Below are positions 33,584-43,312 of a DNA stretch of 64,000 nucleotides, one piece after another. The translations under genes were made by a program, and so were the position numbers. Numbering within the stretch: position 1 is the first letter of the stretch; the number at the start of each line of letters is the position of its first letter. The notes under the pieces were generated by a model. It saw only the letters and a list, made by a program, of their open reading frames with translations, was not told the origin of the DNA and searched no databases. The stretch comes from JAICJC01 sp963709425 (GTDB taxonomy: Bacteria > Actinomycetota > Thermoleophilia > Gaiellales > JAICJC01), in assembly GCA_963709425.1 (NCBI GenBank), contig CAVPWG010000005.1:186001-250000 (forward strand). The letters run 5' to 3'.

Positions 33584-34669
33584 AACGGTGCGCACGGATT
33601 GCGCACACTCCGCCGAGCCTCTGCGACCGCGTCGACCATCCGCACGCCAGTCGCGAGCCGCTGCTCATCGAACATGTGCGAGTAGTGCGTCAGCGTCGTG
33701 ACCGCGGTCGAGTGGCCCATCGACGCCGCGACGTAGGCGAGGGAGCGGCCCTCGTGGATGAGCAGCGAGGCGTAGGTGTGGCGAAGGTCGTATGGCGCAG
33801 CGTCGATGCCTGCGCTCGAGCAGGCAGGCCTCCAGACGCGGTTTCCGCCAGTTCCGAGGTCCAGGTACTCGCCGACCCCGCCGGCGACGACCAGAGCCCC
33901 TCGAGCGGGCTTCGAGGGCCTGAGCGCGGCCAGGTCGCCGTGGAGCGGCTCGACGATCTCGACCGTTCGCATCCGCCCGGTCTTCGTCCGGCGCAGCGCG
34001 CCGTACGACCAGCTCCGATCGACGACGAGGACGTGCTCGCCGACGCTGTCCCACGTCAACGCGAGGGCTTCGCCCGGCCGCAGGCCGGCGAGGGCGAGCA
34101 AGCTGACCAGACCTGGTCGCGCAGCACCGGCATGGCCGCCCGGATCTGCTCGACCTCAACCGGCGTCAACGCTCGCGGACGCTCCACGAGCACCGGCAGC
34201 TTCCGCACGCTCGAGCACGGGTTCGCCGGCAGATGCCCGTCGCGTACCGCGGCACCACACGCAGCCGAGAGGACGCTAAGCGCGCCGTTCGCGACCCCGG
34301 AGTCGCACCGCTCCCCGTGACTTCGGAGCGCCACTCACGGACGCGGCGGGACCCAGGTCGCGTAGCCGCACTCCCCGATCTGCGGCCGGACCCACCGGCT
34401 CAGAACGTCTTCGCGCTGCGACCGCGTTGACGCCGCCCACAGCGGACTATCGGCCGCCCACCACACAGTCCAACCACTCGTCGAGCGTCTGCCGGCTCGG
34501 CACCGCGGCGGCGTGCACGCCGAGCTGCGGCCGTGCGGCGCTGCTCGAGCTCGAACGCGGTCGCGTCCTCTTTGCGGGTGAACGACTTGGCGTATTGGCG
34601 GTCGTCTCGGCGCCAGCGGACGACGTAGCTCCGGCCGCGCCGCCGGGTACCTTGCCGATGCGTCCACAC
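33544..34669 (-). pseudogene. tyrosine integrase, multiply disrupted
   Basis: Pieces of one phage-type integrase lie in order but in different frames. The N-terminal arm-binding part (YVVRWRRDDRQYAKSF) starts at GTG 34669. The core-binding part follows (VPSRQTLDEWLDCVVGG, then AASTRSQREDVLSRWVRP), then an in-frame TGA at 34337-34335. After it come ALTPVEVEQIRAAMPVLRDQVW and, in yet another frame, the catalytic domain LLALAGLRPGEALALTW (Arg), YDLRHTYASLLIHEG (HxxR), MGHS and THYSHMF (Tyr). The last shift is explained by loss of one G near 34110 (CCAGACC where CCAGGACC restores the frame). All catalytic residues survive, but no intact protein can be made. Confidence 0.88.
33553..33578. terminator. 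10-bp hairpin downstream of tRNA-Ala
   Basis: Perfect inverted repeat CGGTGCGGCT / AGCCGCACCG with a 6-nt loop (TGGCGG), 38 bp after the tRNA 3' end. It is carried in both attachment repeats (second copy 55311-55336). It probably ends tRNA transcription. In the left copy it also encodes the C-terminus of the integrase remnant on the other strand. Confidence 0.5.
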
Positions 34670-34672
34670 AGG

Positions 34673-34834
34673 TCACGGAGACGCTGGAGACGAAGTCGTC
34701 CTGATCGCCGAGCACGTCGGCGAGTTCCCGGTTGCTGAGGGTGTGGGTGCGGCCGCGACCCAAACCACCGCCCCGATCCCGACGAGCGTCCCAGCAAGTG
34801 CCACCCAGAGCATGTGCTTGCGAATCCATTCCAT
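34673..34834 (-). CDS. short putative membrane/secreted peptide upstream of the integrase remnant
   Basis: Up to 53 residues from ATG 34834: basic start, then one hydrophobic segment (MLWVALAGTLVGIGAVVWVAAA). After it another frame reads SNRELADVLGDQDDFVSS, which looks more protein-like than the in-frame tail, so this may be a small secreted protein with a frameshift. It ends three bases before the integrase start on the same strand. Low confidence. Confidence 0.25.
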   Translation of the reverse strand: MEWIRKHMLWVALAGTLVGIGAVVWVAAAPTPSATGNSPTCSAIRTTSSPASP

Positions 34835-35278
34835 GCGGACATGATCCGTCGTCGCGGCGAGGACGCGCATCAGGGATTGCCCTCGACCTACCCGGCCTTC
34901 AGCCCTGCCGAAGAAGTCGCCGGACCCGCGCCTGCTCGCTCTGCGGCCGTGTCATCGACCGCTCCCAGGTCGCTGCTCTGCCGGCCTCGAGACCGTCGCC
35001 TGCTCCGAGTCGGGTCGGTGGCTCTGTCGCGAACCAGGCGGCGAGCGAACAGCGGGCGGCACTCGTTGCTCTAGGCGAAGGATGTTTGCGGCAGCTGTCC
35101 AACCCGCTGTACCGTCATCATGGCCCGAGACCGCCGAGACAGCCATGGGGCTCAGGGGCCCGATCCTGCCTGGATAGACGCGCCACCTGGGAGGACGTCC
35201 ATCACCGAAGCGTCGACCGTCGCGACCGCGGCACTCCCCTGCTGTAGCCGCCTCTCTGGCTTACAATCGGCCGAGCAT
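34835..35278. other. 444-bp gap without a supported gene
   Basis: Lies between the short peptide and the UspA gene. Scattered open frames exist on both strands (one contains a CSLCG segment), but none has a ribosome site, family motif or consistent codon use. It may hold remnants of element genes. Confidence 0.3.
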
Positions 35279-35746
35279 CTAGCTGGGGGCATTCGCGGGC
35301 AAACCGCGAACGATGACGACTGGGCATGCCGCCAGCTGCGCGCACTGATGGCTGACGGAGCCCAGCATCAGCCCCTTGAAGCCGCCCAGCCCGCGCGATC
35401 CCACGACGAGGAGATCCGCGCCACTCGCCGCCTCGATCAGGACTTCAGCCGGAGCGCCCTTCCGGACTCGGCAGTCGACCTCGACGCCCTGTAGCTCGTT
35501 CGAAACCTCGCTGACCGCCCGATCGAGCACAGCCCGCGCGCTGGCCTCAAGATCCGCGCTCAGGTCGGCGAGCTCGGGGCGGATCGGCGCCAGGCTCCGG
35601 CTCGGCAACGGCGGCATATACCAGGCGATGACAACCCGGACCTTGGCGCGCCGAAGAACCGCCTCGGCCACGCTCCAGCGTAGAGCAGCAACCGCGCTGT
35701 CCGAACCGTCCACGCCGACGACAATCAGAGCATCGTGGTTCTCCAC
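35279..35746 (-). CDS. universal stress protein, UspA family
   Basis: 155 residues, one USP domain: VVGVDGSDSAVAALRW at the N-terminus and the ATP-binding motif GSRGLGGFKGLMLGSVS (G-x2-G-x9-G-S) near residue 120, so of the nucleotide-binding subclass. It is cytoplasmic and typically induced by dormancy, oxygen or nutrient stress. It is the first intact gene inside the element after the integrase remnant and sets the stress theme of the cargo. Confidence 0.92.
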   Translation of the reverse strand: MENHDALIVVGVDGSDSAVAALRWSVAEAVLRRAKVRVVIAWYMPPLPSRSLAPIRPELADLSADLEASARAVLDRAVSEVSNELQGVEVDCRVRKGAPAEVLIEAASGADLLVVGSRGLGGFKGLMLGSVSHQCAQLAACPVVIVRGLPANAPS

Positions 35747-35932
35747 CCGCGGATGCTACACCCGGGTCGAAACGGTCCACGACTCGCACCGAGGATGGCT
35801 CGGCATCGACCACGCTGTCCGCCGGCGGACGGGGGAGCCCCAGAGGGCGGCTCAAGGTGTCCGGCACGAGACTTGCACCGGCGTGGCGAACCGGCGCGTG
35901 CGGGTACCCGGGCGAAGCGGCAAAATCCCGGG

Positions 35933-36916
35933 ATGCTCGACGTGTCGACCGCCGGATGGGCGGTCACGATCACCCTGATCGGCGCGCGTGGCTGGCGATA
36001 TCGCCCTGTCGACCCGGCGGCCACACGCCATCGGCTTCCGCGAGGCCGTGGCCTGGTCGGGCTTCTACGTGGCCGTTGCGGTCGTCTTCGGCGTGGTGTT
36101 CGGGGTCGTCGCAGGCTGGAATTTCGGCGCGCAGTACTTCGCCGGCTACGTCGTCGAGAAGAGCCTCTCAGTCGACAACCTGTTCGTGTTCGTGATCATC
36201 ATGAGCACGTTCGCGGTGCCCGCCGAGCACGAGCAGCGGGTTCTCACCCTCGGCATCGCCGCCGCGCTCGTCCTGCGGGCCTGCTTCATCGCGGTAGGCG
36301 CCGCGCTCCTGGACGCCTTCTCACTCATGCTGGTCGTGTTCGGCCTCCTGCTCGTCGTCACCGGAATCCACTCTTCCGCCACCGCGACGAGGACCCGACG
36401 GTGGACGACAACGTGCTGGTGGTCGCGGCCAGACGCGCGCTGCCGCTCACAGACCGCTACGACGGCGGTCGGCTGGTCACCCACGAGGACGGGCGGCGTG
36501 TGGCGACACCGCTCGTCCTCGTCCTGATCGCAATCGGCGGGACGGATGTCCTGTTCGCGCTCGACTCGATCCCGGCGGTATTCGGCGTTACCCGCGAGGC
36601 GTACATCGTCTTCGCCGCGAACGCGTTTGCGCTCCTCGGACTGCGGGCGCTCTACTTCCTCGTGTCCGGACTGCTCGATCGGCTCGTCTACCTCTCGACC
36701 GGCCTCGCGGCCGTGCTCATCTTCATCGGCGTGAAGCTGGTGCTGCACTACCTGCACGAGCGCCGCGACAGCATCCCGGAAGTGTCGACCGGCCTCTCGC
36801 TTGCGGTGATCGCCGCCGTGCTCGCGACGGCCACCATCGCAAGCGTAATCGCCGTGCGGCGCGACCCGAGCCTCCACGCCCGGGCGGGCTCGCTCCGCGG
36901 GCGGCGCCCCGAGTAG
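35933..36916 (+). pseudogene. TerC/Alx family membrane protein, two frameshifts
   Basis: The family's parts occur in order in different frames. MLDVSTAGWAVTITLIGA starts at ATG 35933. IALSTRRPHAIGFREAVAW...KSLSVDNLFVFVIIM (the acidic metal-site helix) is one frame over from about 35988. From about 36371 the frame changes again to LFRHRDEDPTVDDNVLV...GGTDVLFALDSIPAVFG. Inserting one C in CACTCTTCC at 36371 restores GIHLFRHRDED exactly. Family proteins have seven to nine helices and act in metal (Mn) efflux or tellurite resistance. As it stands the protein is broken unless the shifts are sequencing errors. Confidence 0.85.
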
Positions 36917-37080
36917 CGGCGCGGCTGATGTCACAAGCCACAGCTCGGAAGAACTTCACGACTTGACGGGATGTTCGGCGCGGGAGCGAAGATGCTTGCG
37001 GTTCTCGCGTAGACTCGTGCCGTCGCCGACGACCACAACCGCAGCCTTGCAGGGCAACGGCCTGCCGCGCGAGTAGCGGC

Positions 37081-37650
37081 TCACCAGGGCGGCCTGACCC
37101 GCAGGCCGGTACGTGATCGTCTCCTTTGGTCGTCCTGGGAGAGGCGTGCTTTGACGTGCAGTTTCGCCAGCGGCCGGATCATCCCCAGGTGCCCCCCGCT
37201 CATCCCCAAGCCGCGGTGGTCGACCGCCGTGGCGGCCTCGACCTCGAGCTCGTCGCCGATCTGCCGCACTTTCGCGTCGAACTCGAGCGGCATGACCGTG
37301 CCCGCGGCTTCGAGACGACCCTCGACGCGCAGCATGCCATCGCCAGTATCACGAACGCGAGTGGAGGTGAAGCGCACCAGCGGGTGCTCGGCGACGTTGA
37401 AGAAGTCGGCCGACAGCAGGTGCCGGTCCCGCGTCGCGTTTCCGGTGGCCAGGCTGTGGGCGTCGATCGTCAGATCGATCGACGTGCCGTCCGGCCCGAC
37501 GTCGTACCAGCCGTCGAACCGGTCGAAGCGACCGCGAACCGTGATCAGGCCCCAGAACGTTTTCACCGCGAAGTCAACAACGGTTTGATCCGGATCGACC
37601 CTCCAAAGCGTCGACGCGGCCGCTTTCTGATTGGTATCCATGGTGATCAT
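37081..37650 (-). CDS. YceI family lipid-binding-fold protein
   Basis: 189 residues, single YceI (lipocalin-like) domain: WRVDPDQTVVDFAVKTFWG, RGRFDRFDGWYDVGPDG, DRHLLSADFFNVAEHPLVRFTS and a C-terminal basic tail. It lacks a signal peptide, so it is cytoplasmic, unlike E. coli YceI. It may bind isoprenoid or polyprenoid lipids. ATG 37650 has AGGAG six bases upstream, which fixes the start; the longer open frame upstream is not family-like. Confidence 0.9.
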   Translation of the reverse strand: MITMDTNQKAAASTLWRVDPDQTVVDFAVKTFWGLITVRGRFDRFDGWYDVGPDGTSIDLTIDAHSLATGNATRDRHLLSADFFNVAEHPLVRFTSTRVRDTGDGMLRVEGRLEAAGTVMPLEFDAKVRQIGDELEVEAATAVDHRGLGMSGGHLGMIRPLAKLHVKARLSQDDQRRRSRTGLRVRPPW

Positions 37651-38177
37651 CGCAAACTCCTGTCGTTGGATATGCGATGAAGCCTGAACGCGAACACTGC
37701 CAGGCGGCTGCCACGCCGCGGACGCCCGCTGCCACGGGCCGCCCGCTCCACCCGCATCGCATAGGCGGGCTACAGGCCGGCGTTGACAGATCGAGCACGC
37801 GAACCCGCCACCCGGACGAGTGCGGCGGCCGCGGCATTCGTCAAGCGACTGGAAGGCGGGCCTCGAGACCGTGGCAGTGAGCACTTCTGGGTCGCAGCAC
37901 CAGGGGCCGCTATGCGACGGCGAGCTGGTGCGACCCGATTGCTGCATGTCGTTCCCGAGCTTGCGGCGAGCACGCTCGAGGTGCTCGCTGCCCCTTCCGG
38001 GCACGCGGCCCGAGCTTTCACGACGAGGAGCCGGGGAAGACGCTGCACGAGCTGCGCTTCGGCCAGCCGACCGCTTCCAGAGCGGCCGCACTCGCCGCGA
38101 GTGCCGGGAAAGAGCTCCACGCAATCCGTCCGGCCGTCCTTATTGACCCCGGAATCATCTCGTTCATCCATGCTGGC
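37651..38177. other. 527-bp gap with traces of a decayed gene
   Basis: On the plus strand two frames look protein-like in succession: FVKRLEGGPRDRGSEHFWVA (about 37836-37900) and, in another frame, EEPGKTLHELRFGQPTASRA...HAIRPAVLIDPGIISF (about 38020-38170). This suggests a frameshifted remnant of one gene reading rightward. I cannot name the family. No intact gene is supported. Confidence 0.3.
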
Positions 38178-39455
38178 TTAGGGCGGCGGCTGCTGCTTCT
38201 CCGCGGCGTCCGCCGCGGCGATGCGAGCTCGTCTGGCGGCGGTGAGCTCCTCCGTGACGATCTGGAATCCGGACGCGATCGGCACGGCGATGATCGCGCC
38301 GATCAACCCGAAGAGCGCCCCGAACGCCAGGACGCTTGCGAGCACGGTGAAGCCCGAGACCTGTGCGACCTTTCCGATGATCATCGGCTGCAGGATGTAG
38401 TTCTCGATCTGTTGGTACAGGACGATCACGATCGCAAAGGCGATCAAGGCTCCAAGGCTGACCGACAGCGCGACGAATGCGATGATGACGCCGGCGATCG
38501 TGGCCCCGATGGTGGGGACGAGGTCGAGGATCGCCGCGATCACCGCCAGGGCGAGCGGGTACGGAAGTCCGAGGATCACCGCCGTGACGCCATAGACCGT
38601 CCCGCAGACCAGGGAGATGGCCAGATTGCCGAGCATGTACCGCGAGGTCGTGTGGATGATTTGATCGGTGACCCGCAGGAACCGCTCCCGCTTGTCCCGA
38701 TACAGCAGGCCGCCGATCCAGTCTCGGGCGTGCGGTTCGTCGATCAAGCCGAAGAGCGTCAGGAAGATGACCGAGAAGGCGAGTGTGAGTGTTCCCAGGG
38801 CCGAAACTCCGACATGGGTGACGCCGCCCGAAAGCTTGCCGACCCCCCCGGTGATGTCGGCCATGTGCGTCCTCAGCGTGTCGAGGGAGTCGCTCCCGCT
38901 GTTGATGGATTTGCCGAGGTCGCTGTGCCTCACCTTGTCGACGATCTGTGGCAGATCGCTGCTGAACCCACGCACCGTGTCGCTGATCGCCTGCACGAGC
39001 ACCAGCGCGACTGCACCGATGAGGATCACGATCCCCAGCACGAGCGCCGCCGCACACAGCCCCCGTCTCCAACCCAACCGCCGCTCCATGGAGGTCACCA
39101 CGGGCGAGAGCACCGCGACGCTGAACACGGAGACCAGGATCACGAGGAGCGCGTTTCTGATCGACGCCAGTGCCAATGCGATCGCGGCGATGCCGGCGAC
39201 CAGCAGGACCGTCTGGATCGATATCGTGATCTCGACCTTCGGGCGACCGGTGTCCGTGGCCGCCGTGGAGGGCTCGGACGCGTTCGTCTGCTGATCGTGC
39301 CGACCGGGGTTGATGACTCCAACCTCCGCGGGGAAGTGTCTGCATGAACCGGCTCGCCCGTAACAGTCTACGGCCGCTTTCGGCCGAGCCGCGGCGCGGT
39401 AGCCGGCGCGCGTCGCAGCCGTCGCGTCGACGAGCGAAGATCTGGCCTGCCTCAC
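38178..39455 (-). CDS. AI-2E/PerM family permease
   Basis: About 340 well-supported residues. TVLLVAGIAAIALALASIRNALLVI gives the first helices. A long periplasmic-type loop follows (residues with DLGKSINSGSDSLD), then LVPTIGATIAGVI, LYQQIENYILQPMIIGK and FGALFGLIGAIIAVPIA, the conserved end of the family. Proteins of this family have about eight helices and include putative autoinducer exporters and Na+/H+ antiporters. The start is unclear: no ATG/GTG/TTG lies close to the first helix, and GTG 39455 adds an unconvincing leader. A start lost to a frameshift near 39340 is possible. Confidence 0.8.
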   Translation of the reverse strand: MRQARSSLVDATAATRAGYRAAARPKAAVDCYGRAGSCRHFPAEVGVINPGRHDQQTNASEPSTAATDTGRPKVEITISIQTVLLVAGIAAIALALASIRNALLVILVSVFSVAVLSPVVTSMERRLGWRRGLCAAALVLGIVILIGAVALVLVQAISDTVRGFSSDLPQIVDKVRHSDLGKSINSGSDSLDTLRTHMADITGGVGKLSGGVTHVGVSALGTLTLAFSVIFLTLFGLIDEPHARDWIGGLLYRDKRERFLRVTDQIIHTTSRYMLGNLAISLVCGTVYGVTAVILGLPYPLALAVIAAILDLVPTIGATIAGVIIAFVALSVSLGALIAFAIVIVLYQQIENYILQPMIIGKVAQVSGFTVLASVLAFGALFGLIGAIIAVPIASGFQIVTEELTAARRARIAAADAAEKQQPPP

Positions 39456-39567
39456 CCAACGACCGGCAGGATCCTCCAACTCGCTCAGAGCGATGATCGG
39501 CTGCGGCGTTTGGGCGAGCGTGACGGGTGATCCGCGCACGACCGACCCGCCCCTGTAGCGTGCGGGC

Positions 39568-40659
39568 ATGGCGGGGCCGGTTATCGAGCCACCGGACGCG
39601 CAATCCGGCGGAGCGGACGACGCCGGCCGGCGCAGGCCCGGCGGGCGCCGGGACTGGCGGTGGCTTCTGCGCAAGGCAGTCGCTCCGGCGATCAGCCTTG
39701 CGGTTGTGGTCGGCATCGCCGCCGTGATCCCGCAGTTTGCGAGCTACGGTGCGATCTGGCGCTCCATGAGCAGCCTCGACGGCCGCGACTGGGCCTTCAT
39801 TGCCGGCTGCACCGTGCTGAACGTCGCGACCAGCGGGCCGCCGTGGATGGCGGCGGTGCCAGGGCTCACCTACAAGCGATCCATGCTGCTCACGCAGACC
39901 TCGGCGCTGATGACGACGGCGTTGCCGGCGGGGGAGGCGGTGGGCTTCGCCACCCAGATCGCGATGCTACGGAGCTGGCGGCTTACGCCCCAGGTCGTCA
40001 GCGCCGGCTTCGTGCTGGTCGCCGGCTGGAACCAGCTGATCAACGTCATCGTCCCGGTCGCGTCCATCGCCGCGCTCGGCGCCGGGCACGCCAATCCCCT
40101 CTATCGCACGGTCAGCCTAATTGCCGGCGTCGTGCTGGTCGCGGTGGCCGTCGCCGTCGCGGTCCTCTTTCGCAGCCCTGCTCAGGCGCGCAGGATCGGA
40201 GACCTCGCCGGTCGGGTCGTCTCCCACGTGGGGGGGCTCTTCCATCGCCCGCCGCTCACGGGCGGGGGCGACCGCCTGGTCGCGATGCGCTCGCAGACGA
40301 TCGCCGTGGCAGCTCGGCGCTGGCCCTTCCTGACGATCGCGACCGTCGCGAACCAGCTCACCGTGTTCGGCGTGCTGCTGGCGTGCCTCGCGGCAACCGG
40401 TGTGCACGGGATCACCCTCGTCGAGGCCCTGGCCAGCTGGTCGTTCGCCCGCCTGATCGGGTCCATCGCCATCACTCCGGGCGGCCTCGGCGTGCAGGAG
40501 CTGGGGTTGACCGGCGCGCTGATCGCGTTCGGTGGGAGTGCCGCGGCGGTGATCGCGACGGCCCTCCTCTTCCGAGTGGTCACCTTCGTGCCGACGGTCG
40601 TGGTCGGTTCGGCGTGCGCGCTGATCTGGCGCCGAGAGCAACAACGCAACGGCGAGTAG
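39568..40659 (+). CDS. UPF0104/LPG-synthase-TM flippase-like membrane protein
   Basis: 363 residues with about eight transmembrane segments after a basic 30-residue N-terminus. Family motifs: SALMTTALPAGEAVGFATQIAM (about 110-130) and ITPGGLGVQELGLTGALIAF (about 300-320). It is the second of three proteins of this family in the window and shares only the family motifs with the one in the sugar operon. Role: probable lipid or lipid-linked substrate translocation; no partner enzyme adjacent. Divergent from the AI-2E gene. Confidence 0.85.
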   Translation: MAGPVIEPPDAQSGGADDAGRRRPGGRRDWRWLLRKAVAPAISLAVVVGIAAVIPQFASYGAIWRSMSSLDGRDWAFIAGCTVLNVATSGPPWMAAVPGLTYKRSMLLTQTSALMTTALPAGEAVGFATQIAMLRSWRLTPQVVSAGFVLVAGWNQLINVIVPVASIAALGAGHANPLYRTVSLIAGVVLVAVAVAVAVLFRSPAQARRIGDLAGRVVSHVGGLFHRPPLTGGGDRLVAMRSQTIAVAARRWPFLTIATVANQLTVFGVLLACLAATGVHGITLVEALASWSFARLIGSIAITPGGLGVQELGLTGALIAFGGSAAAVIATALLFRVVTFVPTVVVGSACALIWRREQQRNGE

Positions 40660-40907
40660 CACGTTGGCAGCTTCACCAGGCGCGGGCGAGGAACGTCATC
40701 CCGATCTCGACAAACCCGGCCGCGAGTGCGACGAGGCCGAAGAGCAGCGATCGAGAACCCTGATGTGTAGTCCTACCGTCAGCCGAACGCGGTGACCCAG
40801 TCCTGGCAAATTGCAAATCGCATCCGAGCCCTGCGCCGAACCCCGTACGCTGGTACCTTTAGCCGTCGTTCCTCCGTGCGGAAAGGCACGGCAAGCAAAG
40901 GAGGGCC

Positions 40908-42377
40908 GTGGCGAAGCCTGTTCCCGACCCGGCTTCGAGGGCTCCGTACATGACGAGGCGTGGCGGCCGTCGTGCTGAACTGGACGTCCGGCAAACCAGC
41001 GTTGACGAGCGTGTAGCACGCGGCCGTGCGGCTCGCGCGACTGCGAAGCGATCGAGTCTCGCCGAGTTCGATGTCGCAGCCGAGCGCCCGGATCCGATCG
41101 ATCTGCTGGAGCGGCAGGCCGAGACGCGGGTGGCCGACCTGGTTCCGATTCGGTATGGGCGGATGCTGGTGTCTCCGTTCGCGTTCTTTCGCGGCGGTGC
41201 GCTGATCATGGCTTCGGATCTAGCAGGTATGCCGCGGACTGGTCTGCGGGTGCAGCTGTGCGGCGATGCGCACCTGTCGAATTTCGGCGTGTTCGGATCG
41301 CCGGAGCGGCGCCTGGTGTTCGACGTCAACGACTTCGACGAGACACTCCCGGGGCCGTTCGAATGGGACGCGAAGCGGTTGGCCGCGAGCCTCGCTGTGG
41401 CTGGTCGCGAGAACGGCTTCACCACTCGCGAGCGCGCCCGTATCGTCCGCGAAGCTGCCCGAAGCTACCGGCAGGCGATGCGCAGCTTCGCGGCGATGGG
41501 GAACCTGGAGGTGTGGTACGCGCACTTGGAAGTCGAATCGTTGCTCGACCAGATCCGAGCGCAGATCCGGGCGAAAGATCGCAAGCTCATCGAGCGCGAC
41601 GTTGCCAAGGCCCGCACCCACGACAGCCTGCAAGCCTTCTCCAAGCTGACCCACGAGGTGGAGGGCGAGCCGCGGATCATCTCCGCTCCACCGCTGATCG
41701 TGCCGGTCGAGGAACTGTCCGGCACGACGGCGGAACAGACGACTGCGGCCGTGAGCGAGTTCGTGCGCGGCTACCGAAGGTCGCTCACGCCGGATCGCCG
41801 TGCATTGCTTCGGCAGTACCAGTTCACACATCTCGCCCACAAAGTGGTCGGCGTCGGCAGCGTCGGTACGCAGGCGTGGATCGCGCTCTTCCTCGGTCGC
41901 GACCGGCAGGATCCGCTCCTTCTGCAGGTAAAACAGGCTCAGCCGTCGGTGCTCGAGCAGTTCTTGGGCAGGAGCGCGTATGCAAACTATGGCGCTCGGG
42001 TCGTAGCCGGCCAACGTCTCATCCAGGCCTCCGGCGACATCTTCCTCGGCTGCCAGCGGTTGACCGAGCCCGTCGGCAAGCAGATCGTCGACTTCTATGC
42101 GCGACAGCTCAAGGACTGGAAGGGATCAGCCCAAGTCGAGACGATGCAGCCTCGGCACATGGCCGCCTACGGCCACATGTGCGGCTGGACGCTCGCGCGT
42201 GCCCACGCGCGCTCCGGCGATCGTGTCGCCATCGCCGCCTACCTCGGAGGCAGCGACGCGTTCGACCGCGCCATGGTGACCTTCGCAGAGGCCTACGCCG
42301 ACCAGAACGACCGTGACTACGCCGCGTTCGCCCAGGCCGTCAAAACCGGCCGAATAATCGCCGTCACTGACTCGTGA
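40908..42377 (+). CDS. DUF2252 family protein (kinase-like)
   Basis: 489 residues covering the whole family: RYGRMLVSPFAFFRGGALIM, then LCGDAHLSNFGVFGSPERRL with the HLSNFG loop resembling the catalytic loop of APH-type kinases, DVNDFDETLPGPFEWDAKRL and the C-terminal CGWTLARAHARSGD. Its biochemical function is not established. GTG 40908 is preceded by AAAGGAGGG, fixing the start; an in-frame ATG at 40950 would lose the leader. It is followed by a strong hairpin at 42687. Confidence 0.9.
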   Translation: MAKPVPDPASRAPYMTRRGGRRAELDVRQTSVDERVARGRAARATAKRSSLAEFDVAAERPDPIDLLERQAETRVADLVPIRYGRMLVSPFAFFRGGALIMASDLAGMPRTGLRVQLCGDAHLSNFGVFGSPERRLVFDVNDFDETLPGPFEWDAKRLAASLAVAGRENGFTTRERARIVREAARSYRQAMRSFAAMGNLEVWYAHLEVESLLDQIRAQIRAKDRKLIERDVAKARTHDSLQAFSKLTHEVEGEPRIISAPPLIVPVEELSGTTAEQTTAAVSEFVRGYRRSLTPDRRALLRQYQFTHLAHKVVGVGSVGTQAWIALFLGRDRQDPLLLQVKQAQPSVLEQFLGRSAYANYGARVVAGQRLIQASGDIFLGCQRLTEPVGKQIVDFYARQLKDWKGSAQVETMQPRHMAAYGHMCGWTLARAHARSGDRVAIAAYLGGSDAFDRAMVTFAEAYADQNDRDYAAFAQAVKTGRIIAVTDS

Positions 42378-42686
42378 AGCCGGAACCCGCACATCGAGAC
42401 ATGGCTGTCGGCGTCCCCGCTATCAAGTGAGCGCCTTCCGTCGCAACAACACGAAGCTCCGGTGCCACTGCCTCGGGATCACGGTCGATGGTTTCCCTCT
42501 CGGATGTCCTCGGTGTTCGCCCAACACCCGGCCCGCACGCGCCGCCGATGGAGAGCGCACGGTAGATGGAATCAGTTCCCGATGCTCCATCCTTTGATCG
42601 CTCGATTCGATAGGTCCGGCGATCCTGGCGATGCTCAAGGATCGTCATGATGACTAAGACGATCCTGGGCCGGCCAGTGTCCGCGT

Positions 42687-42716
42687 CGGGGTGCGGGGAC
42701 GAGCCCCCGCACCCCG
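42687..42716. terminator. strong 12-bp hairpin between convergent genes
   Basis: Perfect 12-bp stem CGGGGTGCGGGG / CCCCGCACCCCG with a 6-nt loop (ACGAGC), 6 bp beyond the stop of the HdeD-like gene (minus strand) and 310 bp beyond the DUF2252 stop. No U-tract on either side, as is common in very GC-rich actinobacteria. Bidirectional terminator is the likely role. The rest of 42378-42686 holds no supported gene. Confidence 0.6.
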
Positions 42717-42722
42717 TTACTC

Positions 42723-43289
42723 CTAGGCGGCGGCTCCACTGAGCTTGTTCATCTCGCGCTTGGCGATCCGCTCGCCGCCGATTGCGACGATCAGCTGGGT
42801 GACGCCGACCACGAGCGAGAACGACGCGATCAGCGCGAGGAGCACCAGTGCTCCGGCGCCCGGCTTCACGAACATGACAATGCCGAACAGGATCGACATC
42901 AGCCCGCTCACTGCGAGCAGGAACGAGTCGCCGCGGCTGAGCGGCAGCCGGGCCGCCGTGCCGACGATCGCGACGCCGATGGCGATCGCGTAGGCGGCGA
43001 TCACGTAGAGCAGGCTGAGCGCCGAGATGCTCGGCCAGAGCAGGACTGCGACGCCGACCCCGATGCCGAGCAGGCTCGAGGCCACCGTCCACGCGCGACC
43101 GTCCTTTACGTTGGCCGCGTTCACCAGCCCGACCACTCCGCCGGCCAGCGCGTAGGCGCCGAAGAGGATCGTGAGGGCGTAGAGGCTGATGCCCGGCCAG
43201 ATCAGGATCATCACGCCGAACGCCACAGAGAGCACCCCGTTGATCCCGATTGTCCAGCGGATTCGCTTGATGTTGGCTTCCAGGTTCAT
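42723..43289 (-). CDS. HdeD/DUF308 family membrane protein
   Basis: 188 residues, six transmembrane helices in three pairs, each of the DUF308 type (VLSVAFGVMILIWPGISLYAL; GIGVGVAVLLWPSISALSLL; GLMSILFGIVMFVKPGAGAL). E. coli HdeD contributes to acid resistance; elsewhere the role is unknown. ATG 43289 follows AGGAGGAATGAC, a strong ribosome site. A broken coiled-coil gene lies 23 bp upstream on the same strand, so the two were probably cotranscribed. Confidence 0.9.
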   Translation of the reverse strand: MNLEANIKRIRWTIGINGVLSVAFGVMILIWPGISLYALTILFGAYALAGGVVGLVNAANVKDGRAWTVASSLLGIGVGVAVLLWPSISALSLLYVIAAYAIAIGVAIVGTAARLPLSRGDSFLLAVSGLMSILFGIVMFVKPGAGALVLLALIASFSLVVGVTQLIVAIGGERIAKREMNKLSGAAA

Positions 43290-43312
43290 GTCATTCCTCC
43301 TTGCGATTTGGG

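Noticed and set aside
42364..43092. Minus-strand frame overlapping the HdeD gene
   Set aside because: Arg-rich shadow; the HdeD frame has a strong ribosome site and helices.
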